A DNA stretch of 64,000 bases from Dipetalonema caudispina (GCA_013365325.1 JABVXV010000256.1:1-64000), one strand, 5' to 3'; positions 51,906-64,000 are shown, counted from the stretch's first letter. Numbers and translations are program-made. The notes: generated from the letters alone by a model not told the origin.

Positions 51906-52770
51906 CACTGATCCCGTCCTGTCATCTGCACATCTGAAAGGTGTTTTCGTCGAAAAATAGAAAATCTCTTGATATGTAAAGAAAGTACGTTTTCCCTTCA
52001 AAAAAGAAAGCACACTACAATTAGCTAAAACGAAAGTTCTAGACACAACGACCAGATTTACCTGCGCGTAAATACACAATCGCTCGACCAAAAGCAAATC
52101 TGGCAATTTCAGCATGAATCTTTCAAAGGGAGTTTTCAACTTCTTAATATGAGTGAGTACAAATAACACTAACCTGATCGACAGTGGGACTGAGTAGAAT
52201 ATTTTAACCGCTCACACTGTGATTCTCTTGTAGGATAATTATTTATGGCATAGAAAATTATGTTCATGTATGCCACTACGTTAGTCTAGGACTTTCAGTT
52301 TCTGATAGTATATATAGGTAGAACTTATCGAAATTTCAACAGCAAATTTCCAAAGGTAAAATTTTCAAAGGTATTGTTAGTATGATGCAAATAAATGCTT
52401 TCCAGTGGTATGATACATTATGGGTGCAACAAAGCAGAATACCTTGTATAATTTATACTCTTAAATGAGGTATATGGGTTGCATATTGTGCTTTACAAAC
52501 TTTAAACATACAAGCATATTATAAAGCTTTAGAAGAAACCTCTAACTGGACACTATAAGGCAGTCATCATTAACTTAATAATCAAAATGACCTTGAATTT
52601 GATTGGTATACATATAATTTATGCCTTACATGATGAAAAAATAATGGAAGTTCCCGAAGCATCAAGTATCCTCGACCGTGTTTAGAAATGGAAAACCATA
52701 CAGAAATAACAACTGAGAAAATATGTTGTTTAATAGGCACCGATAAAGTCTTCAGCCAGGAAAAATACAT
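51906..52770 (-). other. Unassigned exon group between the carrier and death-domain genes
   Basis: Bases 52770-52630 open with ATG (MYFSWLKTLSVPIKQHIFSV, then RELPLFFHH) and end at GTAAGG. A piece ending at 52062 (FERFMLKLPDLLLVERLCIY) joins across a 66-bp intron to 51995-51906 (GKRTFFTYQEIFYFSTKTPF), which ends in a perfect GTAAGT donor in phase 0. That donor is compatible with the second exon of the death-domain gene (51515), so these may be alternative 5' exons of it. No domain is recognised. Confidence 0.3.
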
Positions 52771-53228
52771 AAAGCAACAACCGGTTCACTCTATATACAA
52801 TAACAACTATAATACTGAACAATTAAAATAAACAAACAATAATCATCGGAAATGTTGATAAGAAAGACCGAACAGAAGCAAAAGATGAAATACTAGTATG
52901 ATTATTAACTTATTTTTGAAGAGTGCATAAGACCTCTGTTTTACTCAAATGTTGACGGTTTGTCAAAAAATATAGATAATTTCTTCTTGTAAATGGAACA
53001 TGCAATATTCCCATGTAGTCTCACATTAACAACTATCTTTCTTTCGTCAGTTTAAAAAGAAATCAATTCCTTAATATTATTTCGGATGGATTAAGATTAG
53101 ATAACGGATAAAATAAAAACATCCAAGTTATTAAGCTGTACAACCTATATTACGTCAAAAATACCTAACATAAAATAATGAATGCAACTATAACTGAACA
53201 AACAATGTAAAAAGTAGCATTACATGAA

Positions 53229-55308
53229 TTAACGCGATTTAAGATCATGCATTACTTTCAGAGAAATTTCGTAAAACATGAAGGCTAAACCGGAACTGCA
53301 AGCAGCTTTGAGCTGTGACGGCCAGAGTCCTTTGAAGAGTCCTACAGAAGAAGCATTGAGACATTGAGAGAGTTAATGTGAAAAAAATGGCATTTGAAAA
53401 TTTTAAACAAAAATAAGAAATAGCAACAAAAGTGAAAAAAATAAAAAACAAATATTTTAACCAAGTTGAAAAGCAATACCAGTGACTTTTTCATCTCTCA
53501 GAATGGCAGCAATGGTGGAATACATCGAATGCCATGGTAATTGGTTGAAACGACCAAAGCCATGAGCCTAAACAAATTAATTATTGCAAATAACAATCAA
53601 GTTCGACAAAAAACTTCCAAAAACATGATGTAAAATCCATGCTTAAGTAGGGAAATCACAGTTTCCAATAAAGTTTTGAAGTTTAACTTGAAACAAACTT
53701 GTAAACGATGTCGTACAACATCTAAGGGATAGATCGCCGTTTTCGATGCTACACCAGCCAAGGCACCACAACATAGCGGTCCAAAAGATTCTGCAACCTT
53801 TTTTTACCAAATAAATTCAAGTGATACAAAGTTTGGAAGGAATAACAGCAAAATCCCGTGCCCGGAAACTTCGAAATATACCTAAGTAATTTGGAAGGTT
53901 TTTCCATGAACTGCTGAGAGCGTTGTACAAGGAAAACTGCAAACCTGCAGAACAAAAAAGTTGATTAATTACTTCAAATTAAAAGTGAAAAAGGCACAAA
54001 CTTTAAAAACTAATGAAATTTTGGAACACTTCAACAACAAACCAATAAAAGGAGCAATCTGAATTAATGATGGAGTGATTCCTCGGAAAAAACCACGAAA
54101 ACCTTCCGAGTTCCAAATGAAAATTATAGCATGCAACGTCCCATTATAAACCTATAATCTCACTCATTACGTGTTAAATACGTATTTTTAAGTTCTGCAT
54201 AATGCAATTAGTCAGAATACCAGTCCAGTGGAAATGTACTTTATGCTGATCCTGAATAATTAATCGTGTCCTGATAACATCGAACGGCAACGAAGAAGCC
54301 ATCGCTCCACATCCAGCTAACGCTCCGCATATTATATCCGTTACTCGCCTATTTTCATTTGCAACTAAAATTATAAATAATTTTCACCAATTAACATGTC
54401 TTACTTGAAAGAAAAAAAAGGAAAACAGCTGCTGAGAATAATCTAAGAATAAAAATACAACAAAGCTCATTATTCGAGACTTTCAAGTGAAATTAAGTAA
54501 GAAGCTCGGTAGTCAAAAGTAAGAGTATTCACAAAAACTTTTTATCCGTTTTTTCTACACAGCTGTCCAAATGTGAAAACATACACGGGTAATGAACTGC
54601 CTGTTCAGTAAGAAATTCAAAAGTAGCAAACTGCACAATTCCGTAAATGGCGGACAATCCTTGAGCAGGAACATGACCTTTCCAAAATGCCACTAATCCT
54701 TCATCCTTATAAATTCGTGAGCAAGCTTGAAAAATGCCCTGATATCGTCCTTTGGTTTTACCGAACGTCGGTTCTCGCTGAACCTTGAACAGTAATACGA
54801 ACGAGTTTTAAAGCGGAAAGAAGAAAGCAATTATGCCAAATTTCTGGGAGAAATCTACAATGTCCTATAAGTGCCTACGATTTTACCCAAAATTAATTTT
54901 AGGAACGAGTATATGAATTTCGTTTTTAAAGGGAAACATTTCTTTTTACAAGATCCACGGGTTTTTTTCCCGAACTAATTTACAATATTGAACATTCGCA
55001 CTACTGTTACTTTATTCCAGATCTGCAAATCAAAATCCTAGTCTGATTCCCTAATACAACTCTAATTACATTTCTTTTTGAATGCGCTGACAAATTAGTC
55101 AAGTGCTGAACGGCTATTCGAGTATGGTGTACTAAATAACTTGCTTAAAAAATAGCAATTCACTATATAACCGAAACTGATTACATACTTGGAATCGAAT
55201 TTTTAAAACATCAAGAGGTTGTATAAGAGATCTCGTCGCAATTCCAGTAATTAAACCCGCTTCACTGTACTCAACTGGTGTCAGTTCTTGGGTACCATAT
55301 CCAATCAT
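53229..55308 (-). CDS. Mitochondrial thiamine pyrophosphate carrier, SLC25A19-type (8 exons, about 302 aa)
   Basis: Exons on - are 55308-55189, 54783-54585, 54364-54240, 54151-54043, 53944-53882, 53790-53699, 53567-53480 and 53341-53229. Phases close on TAA. Exon 2 could instead start at 54777, two codons shorter. The protein has the threefold carrier repeat, with signatures PLDVLKIRF (about 31), PFDVIRTRL (about 133) and PLDVVRHRL (about 227). It also shows [50 protein letters not shown] and [22 protein letters not shown] and the surrounding order match the SLC25A19 thiamine pyrophosphate carrier rather than other SLC25 members, and the length is near the family's 320. It would import the cofactor across the inner membrane for pyruvate and 2-oxoglutarate dehydrogenases. 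No frameshift is seen. Confidence 0.9.
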
Positions 55309-56949
55309 ATTTTCAGTCTATTAATTTCCAACAGATGATTTTCACACAATTTCCATAGCTTACTAATATCGGAATACTTGCTTACTATCCTCAAAACATG
55401 CGTTTTTCCCCTATTAAACAGAATAATAACACAAAAGAGAAAAGCTCCGGTATGTTATTCGGCTGGCATTTTAGATACACTCTATATTTCAATTGGAATT
55501 GTTCCGGTTAAAAAAACCTGAAAGGTCTAAAAAAAACCTCACCCACCACCGGTCCACCAATAATTCATACGCACAACAAAAGGAAACCTTAAATGTCTGT
55601 GCCGCCTTCTTGAAGCAAAAGCAGTTCCGGAAGGCGGTGTCAAATTCCGATTTAAATTTCAAAAATTTCAAATAATTTTCCAGTAACTGTTGGAATTTGA
55701 GTGGTGTACAATCGTCAGGAACTAAAGCTCTTCGGTTCAGCCTTTGATACCAATTCGTCCTAGCTCGTTACTTGAACGTTATACTTTATATCAATAGAAA
55801 ACGGAAGCGTCATAATTGATTTTTTATTTCTCGATTGTTGATTTTTCCTCAAAATTCTAAATAAATCCAAATTTCAAACTTAAATAACTCCTAAGACTTT
55901 TCATTTCTCTTAAAATATTCGACAAATCGAACATTAGTTTCCGTCTCTTCCTCGCCCTCTCTCTCTCTTTTTTCCCCCTCCCTCTCTCTCTCTCCTCTTT
56001 CCTTTTTTTGTCTCGTAGACACTCTTTATTTAAGGAAATGTTCCTTTCTTTTCCATATACAAAGACAGGAATGAAACATTGCAAACAAAGCACTTATTTA
56101 ACTTTCAATGAGATCATTCTGCTCTACCGTTTTCACAATGCAACTTTTTGCTTGATAATTCGTTAAAACAAATCGATTCGGTCCTATTGCTTCTTTAAAT
56201 TCACTGAAAATTTTGTATGAATTTAATTTTTAATCGATGAATTCTGCTAAATAGATCCAACGTATTGTAGCGTTCCTTACCATAAGTAAGAGCATAAAGA
56301 AATACACACAAAATTTTGGACCGGTTGGATTCGAAATAGAGGAATGGAATGATTCATAATCGAAGCTGATAAACAAGAAAGAAATCATCAAAATGTTCGC
56401 TACTATTACTACCAGTCAGTCTGTCTTTATCACCACAATATTCTTTTCGAACCTTCGATAATTAAACGAAAGGACGAAATTTTACGACTTAACGCTGAAT
56501 TAAAGTCAATGTTGTTTTCGTTAATTACGATTAATTGTTGTGCTTTTTCACTATTTAAATTCCATTCTTCGTTAATCAAAATAATTTTCGATGATGTTGA
56601 TGTAACTATGAGTATGTAAACAACCATATTGTCATTATTCTATTTAGTTATTTTTTAAAATGATTTCTTGAAATTCTTTTTTAGTTGTTACTGTCGAAAC
56701 ACGTTGAGGCATGAAGTGGCATCGTTCCTCATTTTGAACATAAATTAGCTATTGGGAAAGGTCGAAATTTAGCATGTAACTAAATCCATCCCAACTCTTG
56801 TGGGAGCATAATAGGGGGATGTTGAGCTCTATACATAAACGACAAAAGGTCGAAAGGCAGTGTCTGAGATAAATAAGGTCGAGCTTTATACCCACCTTCC
56901 CTTCACTATTGGTGACGTGGGCTGTGCTTTCCTCACGTTTTCCTTATCG
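55309..56949. other. Intergenic, pyrimidine-rich tract
   Basis: This spacer lies upstream of the carrier gene. A CT-rich tract runs from about 55940 to 56012. Short open frames on both strands at 55490-55675 are complementary to each other and unsupported. Confidence 0.4.
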
Positions 56950-57651
56950 ATGTCACACTACTTGTCGTTACTGTTGAGCTGTCCTCAACCGTATACTCAC
57001 AATACATCAAATGTCCTTGCCTCCTCTTCTTCCTCCTTCTCCTCCTCTTCCTTCTCGTGTTCATTCTCATCCACCTGTCCTCCCTTTATCTTTCCCTCCG
57101 TCTACCCATCTCTTTCCCCCCATCTGCCCATCAACATTTATTTACCCGCATTTCATCCAGCTAGCACGACAGACCGTTTTTCTGTTATATATATGTTTCT
57201 AATGGTCTCATACATTTTAGTTGATTTTTCCGTTGATATTTGTAGAGAAAATTTTTTAAAAATTTTCATACTTTATGAAAAACTTTACGCCAAATGCCAG
57301 CTGCTTCTTTCATCTATTTATCAAAAATTCACATATTTTTTTTTCAAAAATAAAAAAAAACAAGTATATTTTAGCGAAAATAATCCGCACATTCATTCAG
57401 CGAACTATTCGACTTTTAAAAAAAGCAAAAGAGAGAAAAAAAAAAAATGCCGTATCAAGAAGAAGAAGGCGATTACATATATTGTGAACATTCTTCATTC
57501 ATTCGCGGTACTTTTCGAAAATTCCATATTCGTCGTTTATACCGATGTTTTGCCATCTATTCGTTTTTCATATTCCTCACAAGGCGATCAACTTGTCCAG
57601 AACATTACGATAAGAAGTAGAACCAGAATATTCTTAAACGAAATAAATTAG
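56950..57651 (+). CDS. Orphan long ORF in low-complexity DNA (233 codons from ATG)
   Basis: The open frame runs 263 codons from the preceding stop, with its first ATG at 56950. It holds a Ser/Phe/Pro-rich pyrimidine-driven stretch (about 57010-57160), two hydrophobic runs (VIYMFLMVSYILVDFSV and VNILHSFAVLFENSIFVV) and a Lys-rich patch (KKSKREKKKK). It is far longer than chance frames elsewhere here, but the pyrimidine-rich part depletes stop codons by composition. No domain, signal peptide or intron structure is recognised. It may be an orphan gene, a misread large exon, or a composition artefact. Confidence 0.2.
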   Translation: MSHYLSLLLSCPQPYTHNTSNVLASSSSSFSSSSFSCSFSSTCPPFIFPSVYPSLSPHLPINIYLPAFHPASTTDRFSVIYMFLMVSYILVDFSVDICRENFLKIFILYEKLYAKCQLLLSSIYQKFTYFFFKNKKKQVYFSENNPHIHSANYSTFKKSKREKKKKCRIKKKKAITYIVNILHSFAVLFENSIFVVYTDVLPSIRFSYSSQGDQLVQNITIRSRTRIFLNEIN

Positions 57652-58078
57652 GAATTCATTTTTCCAGAAATAAGTTTGAGCATTTATTCTGGAGGTCAGC
57701 AAAGACATTTATTGTGGTAGTAGGTCGAGGGTATTTGTTCGACAATTTGTAAGCAAGTAATCGAATTCTATCTCCTGGACGACCTAGCAAAGTGATAATT
57801 TAGTAAAATATCAGCAAAATGCTACCACAGATACATCAGTGTCAATTTCAAATTAATACAAAATATTTGTTGTCAAAACTGCGAGACGATAAAATATCGA
57901 TGATCTTCTCGTTTTTTTTTTCTTTTCATTTAATCAATTTACAGTTAGTGCATCCTTCAAATTTCAGTTGAAAAAAAAATCATCGTTAAACATTCATTCA
58001 TTCATTCCCATTAAAATATGATATATGATAATTGGATGAAATATCTTCACCTTTCAGACATTACTTGCTAGTATATTC

Positions 58079-58130
58079 CATAGTTTTTTTTTTTTTTTTT
58101 CTCTTTCTCTTTCTCTTTCTTCTCTTCAAA
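58079..58130. repeat. T-run plus (CTTT)n simple repeat
   Basis: A run of T from about 58084 passes into repeated CTCTTT units up to about 58127. Confidence 0.7.
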
Positions 58131-58468
58131 CATGGAATTCCTCTTTTTTTTTTAAATATTTTGTTATGCACTATGAGTGGTACATAAAAAAAATGCATGA
58201 TATATAAATATATATGCAAAAGTGAAAAATCACTAATGATTGGTGTACCAAATTCCCGACAAACAAAAATCTACCGCTGTTGACGTGTACAGAATGAACT
58301 TTTTCACAGTATTAGAATTCGATTCATCTAATTCCCAATAGGTAGTGAGATATTCCTATCATCGGTAATCGGTAAGGAGAGATATATAAGTGTTAAGTTA
58401 TAACATAATTGCAACTGTATAGGTAACAATGATTTATGCTTATTATTTATATTTGCTTTTTTTCTAAG

Positions 58469-58495
58469 AGAGAGAGAGAGAGAGAAAAAAAAAAA
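58469..58495. repeat. (GA)n microsatellite followed by A-run
   Basis: AGAGAGAGAGAGAGAG beginning near 58469 passes directly into a poly-A run. Confidence 0.8.
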
Positions 58496-59108
58496 GTAAT
58501 TGCATATGTTTACCAGATGTTACTTTATAAAGAAACTTGATATCTTAGTTACTTGGTATTATGTTTATTCAACAATTTCGTTGTTAGCATGACGTATGTT
58601 CTGTTTTTTCTTTTTTTCCCTTGCGAATATCTTATACAAATAATACAGACTATGTGCATTTTGATCGGTAAACAATGAAAATTTTTGTTTGTTTCCAAAA
58701 AATTTAAATCTGGTGTAAAACTTCAAGATTTTTGTACATTTATAGATTAATCGAAGTTCTTTTTTTCCCTTTAAAATCCAAGGATTTTGTTTTTTTTTTA
58801 GTAATTTTTTAAATTGTGCTTTTCTTCTTTCCAATATGTTCGTTATCCTTTGCTTCCTTTTCCCTCTTTTTTTTTTTGTTGTTGTTCTACAATTATTGAT
58901 GCACTCTAGTTAAAACGGTATGATCAAACAGTTTGGTTCAAAAACTAACACTAAAATTCATTGATGACATTAATAAAAGGAAAACTGTTCAATTCAATAC
59001 ATCCAGTCGAAACTTTCTGATATTCTTTTTTTTTATGGAATAATAATTAATTATTGGTTCATTTTGCAGTGTGAAGTATTTTCTTTTCTTCCGAACAGAC
59101 GGGTGACA

Positions 59109-62100
59109 ATGAATAAAAATAGCTTGGAGGAAGCTAATCGAATGCTCAATTTAGCACTTGAAGAGCTTAATTTTATCGCTGATGGTAAATAAATTTCATT
59201 ATTTGTGGTTTTAATTGGAGTTTTTAAACTATAAAATCTAACAAAAATCTGCTGTTCAATTATAATGCAGCATCCATTTGTGATATACAGATGTAAACAT
59301 ACTTGTCATAAATCCAACTTCCCTTCGTGTCTTCGAAGCGAAAGAAGAAAATGAAGTTATTTGAAATGATGTGCTCAATCAATCATTTAGCTTTTTTTTT
59401 ATTCCAAAAGAAGAATTATTGTAATTCTTTAAAATTTTTGGAATTTGATACATTGATCATAATTTTTTTTCACCGCAATCACACACCTTATCCGTATGAT
59501 AAGAAGTAAGTAATATGTACGAAACTTACTCTTAAGTATTCTACGGTACAAACGTGAAAAGATTAGATTGACGCAACTGACTAAGATCGTAGATGGTAAA
59601 TGGGATAAAATTTGTTATCGGCTAATATTTTTAACGAAATCGATCATACACGGTGGCAACATGTAGTCGTCTCATTATCGAAATAGATCAACTGCTCTAA
59701 ATCGGCTGATTTTTCATGAACGAATTTTTTTTTCACTAATATTTATTTCTTTTTTTTTTTTTTTTTCTCATCTTTAAGTAGCTCAGTTTTTTCCAGTAAT
59801 TTCTTTAAGAAAAAAGAAAAAAATTTTTCTCCCCAAAATTACTAATATTCGATTTCCGTTTGTAATTGTTACTTAAATAATAGGCCTTTATCATCTTTCA
59901 GCATCTTATAAACTTTTTCTTTTATTATTCTTTGAAATGCTAAAAAGAGTCATTAATTGATATACTTCAGCAACTAATCAACATACTACTATGCTTTCTT
60001 CTCCTTTTTTTTCTTCCCTCCCTAAACAATGTCAGTATGATTAGAATTGATTTAAAACATTCGAATCGTAAGTTCGTGTAATTTGTCAATTAATGTAATT
60101 TAATTCATTTTTTTTAATCATATCTGTCTGTCCGCCTTTTTCGTCAGTTTAACAGTTGAATAACACCATGTCTCATTGGTAGGATTATAAGCTTATTTCT
60201 CAACTAGAACTTTTTCATTTGCAATTCAGTTTGTTTCAGATATGTAGATTTTGTTTCATTTTTAATTCGATGCTTGTTTAATTTCCAATCTATGCCTCAT
60301 TTTCTTGAACATTTTTATTAAATCTGAATGCAAACAAACGACACTTAAACACAAGTTTTCTTTTTTGTGAAAAAAACAATCTGAAGACCTTTTAAAATGC
60401 ATAATCTATCAGATCCATTTGAACAACTTCCAGAATATTCCAGAAATCATCGCGTTCCGTACTTTGGTATAAAATAAACTTTCTAGTACTTCGCGAATTT
60501 CCTTAATTTTTTTATTATTTTGCATTAGATATTCTCAGGTACATTTATTTATATTATTAAAGAAATTAAAGAGAAAAAAAGTAGAACTTTCCAATTTCAA
60601 TTCAAAAAGTAAACAATTGATTCGTTCATATCAAAAGAAATACGATCACGTTGATATCAATGATTCAACCATTCAAGGACAATAAAATTCATTCAACTTT
60701 AAACGTTTTTTTTTTTTTTTTTCTTTTTTTCTTTTAAATCCATTTGACAACTTATCGATTCCTTTTTCTCCACAATTGGTCGGTTGACATTATTTCATTG
60801 CTGTACGTATGTATGTATATGTTGTATGTGTCTGTGTGAATTGGTATATGTATGCATGTGTGTATGTGTACATGCATACGTATGTATAGTTGTGTATGTA
60901 TGTGTATATGTGTATGTGTATGTGTGTGTATGTGTGTGGTTTTGCTCACCGATATCGACATTTACTTCTTTGACGATCTGATCTCTTAACCATACGACTG
61001 CTACCATTCTCAGATAATATTTCATAAACATTTTGAACTTTTCTTCATTTTCAAAAAATATTTGTAACTTCATTAAATAAAACACATTAATGACTGAAAT
61101 GGTATACGATTGTATCATTCTCATTTGCCTTAATGGTATTACTATTCATTATTGATCGAACTTTCAAATTCAATTATTTAGGTTTCGAACAGTCTTTCTC
61201 ACCCTTCTCATTAAATAACTTCAATTCCTCCATAAATTCTCGATCTATCTGTCTTCTCGAGTTGAGTCCCTGATAAAGTTGCAAATGACAAATTACACTT
61301 ACCGACATTATTCAGTTTAAATTTATATAATGTTTCATTTGTTTCCAACTTAAGTTATTATTTGATTTGCTTTTCACTGATGTTTTTTGTAATTTATTAC
61401 AGTTTCTCCGAAAATTCCATTGATTTCTTAATATAAATAATTCACTCTTTCATAAACTCATTTTTCCAAAACCAATTCCTATTCATTTTTTTTTTTTTCC
61501 AAAAAAAAGTTTATTATCATCTGCAAGGAAGAAATCTAGTGGTGTTGATGATTAACTGTTCGGTCTTTTAACTTCGAGTTTGGATAGTGAAGTTTTACCA
61601 AGTGTGGAATTTGTGATGAAAGTGTAAGCATATTGCATCATCATTATTTCCATATGATTGTTGTAATAAATGAATAAATAATCGTATTGTAAAACATTCT
61701 TTTTTCTTTTTGATTAATCAAAATAATAAATTAAGATGTTCTTGCAAAACCAGTTTAATTATTTTTTCATCACGAAGTTAGAGCCGAAAACAGTTGGCAG
61801 TATCAAAGTACAACAGGAGATAGATGTCTTAAAAGCATTGTGCAAGTCATAAAACATTGCCGCATATCGGTTAGACTCTTAGTAGGTATACAATGGGTTA
61901 AAATGGGTTAATTTAACTGGATGGTTTGACAGTTGGTACCAGAAACCTGAACAATTTGAAGGTTCGTTTTAACAGTTGAAAAAAAGCTGGCCCGAGTAAT
62001 CCTGGTAGATTCATTTTATTAGCGTTTTTCTGTAACCAATGTTTTCTTGAATTTTGCGATGACAAAAATCAATGTTTATGTTCCATTTTACTTTTTTCAA

Positions 62101-63672
62101 AACTTTAAACTTAACGTTGGATTTAATTCACTCGATCAAATTCTTATGGCTTAAAAGCAAAGGCGTGATACGAAATTGTCTCAATAAATGTCGTAATTAA
62201 AATATTATTGCCTATAGCTGAATTCAGAAACAAACTGTTCAAAAAATCTTTTTTCGCTTGCCAGTTACTTTAAAAAGTTTTCAATTTGGAGTAGAAACGA
62301 ACGGCAGAACTGTTACTTTTAAGTTTTATCTGTATTGAATTTTATCTTTTTTCTCAATCTTATCAAAGAATTTATCATCCAGAACGACGCATATCCATCA
62401 GCTTATATATCAGTATTCTAATTTGGTTTTTTGTTTGCAATAAAAAAACCTTCAGTTTTGTATTCCTCTCTTTTCCTTCCTTTTCTCTCTTAATAAAAAC
62501 TTCGAGTTTTTTTTGATCTTAATTTTTTTCTTATTTGATGATTCAAAAACAATCTCCAAGTTTTATAAGCGCTTTTGGATGATGTAGACGTCGGCTACCT
62601 ACATCATGAAACGGTATAAGCTATAGTTGAAGTGAAGCAAGTACTTTTGACTGCTGGGAAATAGTACGTTTATCCAGCAGCGCATTTGATGCAGTTGCTT
62701 CTACAGAGAAAACGGGCATTGCACCTAATTTTGAACTGAAAATTGTAAATTATAACCTTCTGTACAGTAAAATGAAAAGGTGAGGGTCTCGAATTCATGA
62801 TGGAATCGAGCCATACTTGGATGAGATTTGGAGGATGTAGAAGGAAGTGGAGGATGGGCTGCGATGGAATCAAGTATCAGGTCACGGAATTTTGTGGCCA
62901 AGTTTCTGATTGGGTCGATGACCGAAAAACACCAATTTGCGGACAGATATAAGTGCCCTATAACATTATTCTTTTTGTAAGGCACAAAATGTGCATAGTT
63001 GGTAGGGAGTTACTGAAAATCTTATCTGTGTCTCAGTCATTTAAGCTGATACTAGATTTATATAAGGGATTTTTAACAATTCAAATAAGTTAAAATTTGG
63101 TCCTTAAGGTATAGGGATATTTCGTAAAAATTTTAGATTTTTATAAGAATAAAGCTAAAATTTCAATAAATAACAAGCTCTATCATTTTATAGCTCTGTT
63201 AGTGTGTTTCAGGTTAATCTTTTTGTTTATTTAAGAATAGCAATTATCTTTGGCAAGTCTTGCGTACATGTCATTAATTCCCACCATGTAGCCTTCATAG
63301 ACTATCATTATCTGCGCTGATTATTCCCTTCATTATTCCCATTATTTATTAACTTCCTTTTATAGAAATATTTTTTAAACTTCAATTTAATGTAATTTAA
63401 GATATCAAAATTTGACCTCATTTTGTAATCATATTTATGGCCTGCAATTCTATGGATTTTGTTTATTTATCGAACTGGAAACCCAATCTAACAGTTCACT
63501 TTTATATTCCCCATTTGAAAATGCAGATTAGTGGACATGAAAGAAAATTTCAGGTGCTGAACAGGAAAGTGGCGTCGAGATTGCCAAAACGATCCTTCAA
63601 ACGAAACGAAAAATGAATAACAATGACAATACTGCCTCAGAAAAAGCTGTTGTTGCAGTTAGTGGAGTGCAA
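59109..63672 (+). CDS. First exons of a + strand gene leaving the window (partial)
   Basis: Bases 59109-59184 open with ATG after a CGAACAG acceptor (MNKNSLEEANRMLNLALEEL, then NFIAD) and end at a GTAAAT donor in phase 1. The next compatible exon I see starts at 63554 after a TTTCAG acceptor (GAEQESGVEIAKTILQTKRK, then NNDNTASEKAVVAVSGVQ), with a donor at 63672/63673. The product so far is hydrophilic and helix-forming, starting with a Leu-rich amphipathic segment. The 4.4-kb intron is long for this window, so other exons may lie inside it. No family is recognised. Confidence 0.4.
60805..60941. repeat. TG/ATGT-rich microsatellite
   Basis: About 135 bp are composed almost only of GTAT, GTGT and ATGC units on + (CA-rich on -). 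Open frames on both strands here (His-Thr-rich on -, Cys-Val-rich on +) are products of the repeat and not genes. Confidence 0.9.
62797..62952 (+). CDS. Possible small cysteine-bearing ORF (51 aa), strand uncertain
   Basis: This is an ATG-ATG start, then MESSHTWMRFGGCRRKWRMG, four cysteines in all (residues 14, 22, 33, 48), ending CGQI-stop. It has no signal peptide. The same bases are open for 86 codons on - (62985-62725, beginning with GTG, hydrophilic, Ser/Pro-rich). The block's higher G+C suggests that one strand is or was coding. I cannot say which. Confidence 0.2.
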   Translation: MMESSHTWMRFGGCRRKWRMGCDGIKYQVTEFCGQVSDWVDDRKTPICGQI

Positions 63673-64000
63673 GTGTGTAGTACATTACAGTTATCTTACT
63701 CTTTTTTTTGTACAATTAGTTTCATTTCTGTTCAAAAAATGTTCATTGACGTCCTGCAAATTGGCGTCAGAGTCTCCGTATAGCAATTCAATGAAATTGT
63801 TGTCCTCAAATTTCGGAAGGCGACCATTACAACTTTTTCATTCATACGCAGAAGAAATGGTTCGACCCTACTAAATTTTCCCCTTCTTCAGAATTTCATG
63901 AAACGACACTTTTGTAAAAGTAGAAAGAGTTCACAAAAGTCTCTCTCGAATATAAAAATCAGAGGAAAATCACTGAAAGCTGATTTTTAAAATTTCATTT

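Larger units (their letters stand above)
59185..63553. other. Putative large intron, low complexity
   Basis: Apart from the TG-rich microsatellite (60805-60941), several T-runs (59752-59766, 60706-60722) and a small ORF at 62797-62952, I see nothing assignable. The block 62640-62960 is noticeably less AT-rich than its flanks. Confidence 0.4.

Noticed and set aside
60752..61124. His-Thr-rich and Cys-Val-rich frames
   Set aside because: Translation of the TG-rich microsatellite on both strands.

Overview
This is an AT-rich (roughly two-thirds A+T) window from an animal nuclear genome. Everything points to a parasitic nematode, most likely a filarial/spirurid worm. The protein-coding genes are split by short GT-AG introns with TTTCAG-type acceptors. 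Several start codons sit just downstream of an unpaired splice acceptor, as expected for spliced-leader trans-splicing. Homopolymer and dinucleotide tracts are abundant. The clade is inferred from gene content and intron style, not proven.

Left part (1-10.6 kb): a small higher-order tandem repeat (777-1019) lies in otherwise empty DNA. A three-exon secreted peptide precursor on + (4311-5396) looks like a neuropeptide gene. Convergent to it on - is a nine-exon BMP-type TGF-beta ligand (10567 down to 6171) with a complete seven-cysteine knot closest to the BMP3/GDF10 pattern. From 10.6 to 27.3 kb I see no gene, only low-complexity tracts, a short reiterated sequence and one strong hairpin.

Middle (27.3-39.6 kb): weak exon-like relics lie at 27.3-28.4 kb. 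They are followed by two well-supported secreted/surface genes on +: a six-exon EGF-like protein with a hydrophobic C-terminus (29759-32065) and a nine-exon protein with two MAM-like domains (34997-39548). A small one-exon ORF lies between them on -.

Right part (42.3-55.3 kb): the three recognisable genes all run on the - strand. They are a complete glycogen synthase kinase 3 (45340 to 42333), a gene with a MyD88-type death domain (51736 to about 49023; its 3' half is uncertain), and a complete mitochondrial carrier of the thiamine pyrophosphate (SLC25A19) type (55308 to 53229). Unassigned but phase-consistent exons lie upstream of the kinase and of the death-domain gene. From 55.3 kb to the end the sequence is mostly low-complexity. 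It holds one unusually long ORF (56950-57651), the probable first exons of a + strand gene that runs off the window (59109 onward), a TG-rich microsatellite and a small cysteine-bearing ORF.

Exon coordinates were assembled by hand. For all six main genes except the death-domain gene, the phases close at every junction and the total length is a multiple of three ending in a stop codon.
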